This document shows positions 6,326-9,904 of a stretch of DNA of 9,904 nt, in pieces. The translations under genes were made by a program, and so were the position numbers. Location of the stretch: assembly GCA_041859375.1 (NCBI GenBank), contig JBHEKP010000309.1:1-9904 (forward strand). Direction: 5' to 3'. The notes under the pieces are model-generated. The model worked only from the letters and a program-made list of their open reading frames with translations. It was not told where the DNA came from and did not search any database. How positions within the stretch are numbered: position 1 is the stretch's first letter; each line of letters starts with the position of its first letter. The stretch comes from JBHEKP01 sp041859375 (GTDB lineage Bacteria; Hydrogenedentota; Hydrogenedentia; Hydrogenedentales; CAITNO01).

Positions 6326-7684
6326 ATGGAAGACATCAGCCGGAGGGGGTTCATTTCAAAATCGGCGAAGAGCATGCTCACCGTGGCGGGCGGGGTGGCG
6401 GTGGCGGTGCTTCCCGGAAAGGCCCGGGCGGTTTCGGCCAATGAAAAGGTCATCATGGCGGTGATAGGCACGGGCGGCCGCGGCCGTGACGTGTCCCGCC
6501 AGTTTGTGAACCGCAGGGATGTGGAGATGGCCTACGTCTGCGACGCCGACGAGGAGCGCATCGGCAGTTACCCCCGCCAGTTGGAGCGCATCCAGGGGCG
6601 CGCCCCCCGCGCCGTCCAGGACATGCGGCGCGTCTTTGACGACAAGGACGTGGACGCGGTCCTCATCGCCACATGCGACCACTGGCACGGTCTGGCCACC
6701 ATTTGGGCCTGCCAGGCGGGCAAGGACGTGTATGTGGAAAAGCCGCCCTGCCACAACATCTGGGAGGGGATGCGCATGGTCGAGGCGGCGCGGAAATACA
6801 ACCGCGTCGTCCAGTGCGGCCTGCAGAACCGCAGCGCCGAATTCGCGCACAGCGCCCGTGAGTACATCCAAAGCGGCAAACTAGGGGACATCCCCCTCGT
6901 CAAGGTGTACAACATGAAGGGCGGCGGGGTCTTCACATGCCCGCCCGACTCGGAGCGGCCCAAGTCGGTGGACTACGACCTGTATCTCGGGCCCGCGCCG
7001 TCGCGCCCCTTCAACAGGGGCCATTTCCACGACGGGTGGAAGATGTGGTGGGCCTACGGCGGGGGCGACATGGGCGACGACGGCATCCACCAGCTGGACC
7101 TCGCCCGGTTTGTGCTGGGGGACAAGCCCGTCCCGAAAGTGGTCACCGCAAGCGGCGGCCGCCTTGCCTTCCAGGACGACCGGGAGGTGCCGGATACCCA
7201 GGTCATCTCCTTTGAGTACGACCGCCAGCTCATGACCTTTGAGCTCACCGAATACGCGCCCTACATGATCAAGGAGTCCGACGAGGTGCGCAACGGCGAC
7301 AAGTTTCCCTTCTGGCCCACCAACGCCACACGCATCGAACTCTACGGGACGCGGGGCCTCATGTATCTGGGCCGCCACGGCGGCGGATGGCAGGTCATCA
7401 CCGCCGACGGCAAGGAGACGGACAAATTTTACGGCCGCCAGGCGAACGACGAGCACCGCGCCAATTTCCTTGACTGCGTCCGGACACGGAACAGGCCCGC
7501 CGCCGACATTGAGATTGGCGTCACCAGCAACCTGTTGGTCCATTACGGCAACATGGGCGTGCGCGCGGGCGGATGCCGCATGGTCATTGACCCGCAGACA
7601 TTGGCCGTGTCCGGCGACGACGGGGCCAACAAGTTCTTCAAGCGCGACTACCGCGAAGCCTACGCCGTTCCAGAACAGGTTTGA
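6326..7684 (+). CDS. Tat-exported Gfo/Idh/MocA-family oxidoreductase
   Basis: A 452-residue NAD(P)-dependent sugar oxidoreductase-like protein. The N-terminus carries a twin-arginine signal, SRRGFISKSAKSM, then a weakly hydrophobic stretch and a likely cleavage site after KARA. A Rossmann domain follows, with VIGTGGRGRDV (Gly48-Gly53), DHWH (118-121) and VEKPP (Glu138-Lys139-Pro140), the Lys being the usual family catalytic/binding residue. The C-terminal alpha/beta domain contains GDDGIHQLDLARF, with His255 at the usual catalytic His position. Family members oxidise or reduce pyranoses, cyclitols or glycosides. Tat export implies folding with bound cofactor in the cytoplasm, then action in the periplasm, as known for glucose-fructose oxidoreductase. 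The start at 6326 is chosen because it places the RR motif close to the N-terminus and has GGGG at 6314-6317 upstream; ATG 6308 would add only six residues and is possible. The ThuA-like gene follows after 26 bases. The exact substrate is not recognisable. Confidence 0.93.
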   Translation: MEDISRRGFISKSAKSMLTVAGGVAVAVLPGKARAVSANEKVIMAVIGTGGRGRDVSRQFVNRRDVEMAYVCDADEERIGSYPRQLERIQGRAPRAVQDMRRVFDDKDVDAVLIATCDHWHGLATIWACQAGKDVYVEKPPCHNIWEGMRMVEAARKYNRVVQCGLQNRSAEFAHSAREYIQSGKLGDIPLVKVYNMKGGGVFTCPPDSERPKSVDYDLYLGPAPSRPFNRGHFHDGWKMWWAYGGGDMGDDGIHQLDLARFVLGDKPVPKVVTASGGRLAFQDDREVPDTQVISFEYDRQLMTFELTEYAPYMIKESDEVRNGDKFPFWPTNATRIELYGTRGLMYLGRHGGGWQVITADGKETDKFYGRQANDEHRANFLDCVRTRNRPAADIEIGVTSNLLVHYGNMGVRAGGCRMVIDPQTLAVSGDDGANKFFKRDYREAYAVPEQV

Positions 7685-7699
7685 GGGTGAAAAGCCCCC

Positions 7700-7703
7700 G
7701 GAG
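7700..7703 (+). promoter_or_regulatory. Ribosome binding site for the ThuA/isochorismatase gene
   Basis: GGAG seven bases before ATG 7711. It selects this start over a TTG at 7681, which would overlap the previous stop codon and put ten charged residues ahead of the signal peptide. Confidence 0.6.
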
Positions 7704-7710
7704 ATCCGCC

Positions 7711-9195
7711 ATGAGACAGTTTTGCGCCTGCCTTGCCGTCCTGTGTCTGTGCGTTTCCGCCGCCCCCGCGCAGGCGGCCCCGCTCAGGGTGTGCCTCGTG
7801 TCCGGCTCCTTTGAGTATGACTCCGACAAGGCATTGGGCATCTTCAAGGCCTATCTGGAGGAGAACTTCGAGGTTGAGTGCGTCCTGCTGCGCGCCGCCG
7901 GATGGGAGAACCTACCCGGCCTTGAGGCGCTCGACGCCTGCGACACGGCGTTGTTTTTCACCCGGCGGCTGGAAATAACGGGGGAACAGCTCGACCGCAT
8001 TAAAAAATATTGCGATTCCGGCAGGCCCCTGGTGGGGGTGCGCACCGCCAGCCACGGGTTCCAGAACTGGCTTGCCTTCGACCGGCGGGTGCTGGGCGGC
8101 AATTACAAGGGCCATTTCGGCGAGGGCCCCACCACGGAAACCTTTGTGATGCCCGCCGGGAAGGGCCATCCCGTTCTTGAGGGTGTGGAACCATTGCGGT
8201 CCCGGTGCAGCCTGTACAAGAACAAGGGGGTCGCGGGGAACGCCTCCGTGCTCATGACGGGCCGCACCCCCGAATCCGGCGGGCGGCAGCCCCTGGCCTG
8301 GACGCGCATGCACAACGGCGGACGGGTCTTCTACACCTCCCTTGGCGGGGTGGGCGACTTTGAGGGCCGCGCCTTTTGCCGCATGATTGCCAACGCCCTT
8401 TTCTGGACCGCCAACCGCCCCCCGGCCCCGAAGGCGCTTCCGGCCCCCGCTCCGCTGGAAAAACGGGGCGGTGCGCTCCGTCTTTCCCTGCGCTCACGCG
8501 CCGTTGGCGGCGCGGGGGAGCAGACCGCCACCCATGAATGGCCCGCCGATGAAACCGCCATCATCGTCTGCGACATGTGGGACAAACACTGGTGCGACTT
8601 TGCCACCGCCGGGGTGGACGCCCTCGCCCCGAAGGTGGACGCGCTGCTGGGGAAACTCCGCGCGGCGGGCGTCCGGGTGGTTCATTGCCCCTCCGAAACC
8701 CTGGGCTTTTACCAGGACAGCGCGCAGCGCCGCCGCATTGCCGCCGTCCCCGCCGCTGAATTGCCCGAAGCGGGGGAAATTAAGGATCCGCCCCTGCCGA
8801 TAGACGACTCGGACGGCGGGTGCCCCGGCGATGAGGCGTTTTACCCGGCCTGGACGCGCCAGCATCCCGCCATCACCATCGCGGCGGAGGACGTCATCTC
8901 CGACAACGGCCGCGAGGTTTACAATTACCTGCGGCAGCAGGGCGTCAAAAACATCCTTTACACGGGCGTGCACACCAACATGTGCGTGCTCAACCGGACC
9001 TTCGGCATCCGCCAGATGACCCGCTGGGGCTTCAACTGCGCGCTGGTCCGCGACCTCACCGACACCATGTACAACCCAGCGCAAGCCCCAAGGGTGCCCC
9101 ACGACGAGGGCACCGAACTGGTGGTGCGCCACATTGAAACCCACTGGTGCCCCTCCGTGACCAGCGGCGGCATTGACGTTCTTTTTGGGGGGTAA
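7711..9195 (+). CDS. Secreted ThuA-like domain fused to isochorismatase-like cysteine hydrolase domain
   Basis: A 494-residue exported two-domain protein. A Sec signal (MRQF, a hydrophobic core rich in Cys/Leu/Val, cleavage likely after AQA at 20-22) leads to a ThuA-like, glutamine-amidotransferase-fold domain (about 24-235) with VGVRTASHGFQNW, GNYKGHFG and PLAWTRMHNGGRVFYTSLGG. A Pro/Ala linker (about 236-255) precedes an isochorismatase-like domain (about 275-494) with VCDMWDKHWC (Asp288 as the expected catalytic Asp), GVHTNMCVLNR (Cys425 as the nucleophile) and RDLTDTMYNP. Two deviations: ThuA-type proteins usually read LGH where this has LGG (211-213), and the Lys expected before the Cys helix appears to be Glu/Asp (AAEDVISDNG, 391-398). 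ThuA proteins act in keto-disaccharide metabolism; the isochorismatase fold hydrolyses amides and related bonds. GGAG at 7700-7703, seven bases before the ATG, sets the start. It is translated from the same operon as the upstream oxidoreductase. The true substrate is unknown. Confidence 0.9.
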   Translation: MRQFCACLAVLCLCVSAAPAQAAPLRVCLVSGSFEYDSDKALGIFKAYLEENFEVECVLLRAAGWENLPGLEALDACDTALFFTRRLEITGEQLDRIKKYCDSGRPLVGVRTASHGFQNWLAFDRRVLGGNYKGHFGEGPTTETFVMPAGKGHPVLEGVEPLRSRCSLYKNKGVAGNASVLMTGRTPESGGRQPLAWTRMHNGGRVFYTSLGGVGDFEGRAFCRMIANALFWTANRPPAPKALPAPAPLEKRGGALRLSLRSRAVGGAGEQTATHEWPADETAIIVCDMWDKHWCDFATAGVDALAPKVDALLGKLRAAGVRVVHCPSETLGFYQDSAQRRRIAAVPAAELPEAGEIKDPPLPIDDSDGGCPGDEAFYPAWTRQHPAITIAAEDVISDNGREVYNYLRQQGVKNILYTGVHTNMCVLNRTFGIRQMTRWGFNCALVRDLTDTMYNPAQAPRVPHDEGTELVVRHIETHWCPSVTSGGIDVLFGG

Positions 9196-9225
9196 ACCGG
9201 ATAGGGCGGGGTCGGCCCGGTCCCG

Positions 9226-9675
9226 TCATGCGGAGCGTAAAACCGCCCGCAGCAGGGTGTCCAGGCGGTCAAGAAAACGGGAGCGGTCCTTCGGGCCGAA
9301 GGGGGCCGGACCGCCGCCGACCAGCCCCTGATCGCGCAGTTGGGAGAGCACCTCGCGGGTGGCCAGCGCGTCGCCGATGGCCTCCTCGGTGAATTCACGC
9401 CCCCGCGTGCCGACGACCCGCGCGCCCTTTTTCAGGCACCGCGCCGCCAGGGGGATGTCATCCGACACCACCACGTCGCCCGGTCCCGCGTTTTCCACGA
9501 TCCAGTCGTCCGCCGCGTCAAAGCCGTCGCCCACAACGACCAGCTCCACCCGGCCTTCGGGGACGGCCATGGGGGAATTCGCCACAATCTTCACGGCCAC
9601 GACGTGGCGCGCCGCCACGCGGCAGGCCTCCTTTTTCACCGGACAGGCGTCGGCGTCTATGAAGACTGTGGACAT
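9226..9675 (-). CDS. YaiI/YqxD family protein (DUF188)
   Basis: A 149-residue cytoplasmic protein of the widespread DUF188 family, whose members have a PIN-like fold and no firmly established function. The hallmark is at the start: FIDADACPV (Asp7, Asp9, Cys11). It is followed by VANSP, GDGFDAADDWIV (49-60) and the conserved SDDIPLAARCLKKGA (71-85), then GGGPAPFGPKDRSRF near the end. Length and motif order match the E. coli and Bacillus members. The acidic residues could bind a metal, as in PIN nucleases (inference). The start at 9675 is favoured over ATG 9687 because GGGGA at 9681-9685 lies five bases upstream and the conserved N-terminus then begins at once. It converges on the ThuA/isochorismatase gene with a 30-base gap, and diverges from the Lys-rich gene at 9843. 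Confidence 0.95.
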   Translation of the reverse strand: MSTVFIDADACPVKKEACRVAARHVVAVKIVANSPMAVPEGRVELVVVGDGFDAADDWIVENAGPGDVVVSDDIPLAARCLKKGARVVGTRGREFTEEAIGDALATREVLSQLRDQGLVGGGPAPFGPKDRSRFLDRLDTLLRAVLRSA

Positions 9676-9680
9676 GCGAT

Positions 9681-9685
9681 TCCCC
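9681..9685 (-). promoter_or_regulatory. Ribosome binding site deciding the DUF188 start
   Basis: GGGGA on the minus strand, five bases before ATG 9675. It overlaps the alternative ATG at 9687, which has no comparable site of its own. Confidence 0.6.
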
Positions 9686-9706
9686 ATGTGTCTGGATTGC
9701 TGCGCA

Positions 9707-9712
9707 ATTCTA
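9707..9712 (-). promoter_or_regulatory. -10 box candidate for the DUF188 gene
   Basis: TAGAAT on the minus strand (five of six matches), about 31 bases before the start codon, giving a leader of roughly 25 nt. No recognisable -35 box is seen at the right spacing, so this is tentative. Confidence 0.3.
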
Positions 9713-9738
9713 CCGGATGCGGGGCGGCCGGCTCACAC

Positions 9739-9766
9739 CGCCCATGGCCGTTTCGGGCCGTGGGCG
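9739..9766. repeat. Inverted repeat with 11-base arms between divergent genes
   Basis: The arms 9739-9749 and 9756-9766 pair over 11 positions (ten Watson-Crick and one T-G) around a 6-base loop. It lies just upstream of the plus-strand -35 candidate at 9776. No T-run follows on either strand, so it is not a standard terminator. It could be a regulator site or a chance GC-rich palindrome. Confidence 0.4.
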
Positions 9767-9775
9767 CGCAAAAGG

Positions 9776-9805
9776 TTGCTCTTTTCCCGTGTCCGGGCGT
9801 AGATT
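9776..9805 (+). promoter_or_regulatory. Promoter candidate for the Lys-rich gene
   Basis: TTGCTC (9776-9781), an 18-base spacer, and TAGATT (9800-9805, four of six matches). The predicted transcript start is near 9812, about 31 nt before ATG 9843. Both boxes are imperfect. Confidence 0.4.
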
Positions 9806-9828
9806 GTGGGAACGGTCCGGCACCCAAC

Positions 9829-9834
9829 AAGGAG
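9829..9834 (+). promoter_or_regulatory. Ribosome binding site of the Lys-rich gene
   Basis: AAGGAG eight bases before ATG 9843; a strong site at ideal spacing. It is the main evidence that a gene starts here. Confidence 0.75.
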
Positions 9835-9842
9835 AATCACAC

Positions 9843-9904
9843 ATGGCTGACAAGGGAAAAGGGGACAAGGGGCAGAAGGAAACGAAGAAAAAGCCCCTGC
9901 TCAC
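9843..9904 (+). CDS. Start of an unidentified gene with Lys-rich N-terminus, 3' partial
   Basis: Only 20 complete codons are in the window. The product begins MADKGKGDKG and continues with a run of Lys, Gln, Glu and Thr before PLL; nine of the first 17 residues after Met-Ala-Asp are Lys or Arg-like basic (all Lys), with no hydrophobic signal. A low-complexity basic leader like this is seen on small basic proteins, nucleic-acid-binding proteins and some membrane proteins, so no function can be assigned. Support comes from the strong AAGGAG site and the promoter candidate upstream. The codon use includes several A-rich Lys codons, giving a locally lower GC content than the neighbours. Confidence 0.7.
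   Translation, partial: MADKGKGDKGQKETKKKPLL

Noticed and set aside
9196..9225. Terminator in the 30-base convergent gap
   Set aside because: Only a 5-base ACCGG/CCGGT pairing with a 16-base loop was found, with no useful T-run. This is too weak to call.
9696..9708. ATTGC-TGC-GCAAT inverted repeat near the DUF188 promoter
   Set aside because: The arms are only five bases, common by chance. It overlaps the -10 candidate, so it could be an operator, but the evidence is insufficient.
9786..9797. CCCG-TGTC-CGGG hairpin between the -35 and -10 candidates of the Lys-rich gene
   Set aside because: A four-base stem in GC-rich DNA carries no weight.

Overview
The window is strongly GC-rich with third-codon G/C bias, so many long antisense or out-of-frame open frames are shadows. 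The gene content suggests an environmental bacterium of the Planctomycetota, Lentisphaerae or Hydrogenedentes kind. Three features point there: a stand-alone prepilin-like protein with a C-terminal H-x-DG motif, a Tat-exported Gfo/Idh/MocA oxidoreductase, and a secreted ThuA-like protein. This placement is inferred from gene style only; no rRNA or other phylogenetic marker lies in the window.

Layout. (1) Bases 1-4970, plus strand, form a probable three-gene operon. It holds the 5'-truncated glgC (ADP-glucose pyrophosphorylase), a GPH/MFS_2-type sugar:cation symporter carrying an unusual domain of about 255 residues in the TM5-TM6 loop, and a fused NUDIX hydrolase/metallo-beta-lactamase protein. 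(2) A hairpin followed by a T-run on the minus strand (4971-5008) ends the convergent minus-strand prepilin-like gene (5035-6054). (3) A divergent regulatory region (6055-6325) holds a good minus-strand -10 box, a plus-strand -10 box and two perfect operator-like inverted repeats. (4) Bases 6326-9195, plus strand, form a two-gene operon: a Tat-signal Gfo/Idh/MocA oxidoreductase and a Sec-signal ThuA-like/isochorismatase-like fusion. (5) A DUF188 (YaiI/YqxD) gene lies on the minus strand (9226-9675). (6) A new plus-strand gene with a very Lys-rich N-terminus begins at 9843 and runs off the window.

How the genes may work together. The left operon joins glycogen precursor synthesis to a sugar transporter, suggesting storage or uptake of carbohydrate. 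The right operon pairs two exported proteins from families that co-occur in oxidation and processing of sugars (ThuA/ThuB-type keto-sugar chemistry), suggesting periplasmic carbohydrate modification. No mobile element, CRISPR array, tRNA or rRNA was seen. The least ordinary items are three domain architectures (transporter with inserted domain, NUDIX-MBL, ThuA-isochorismatase) and the paired inverted repeats in front of the right operon.
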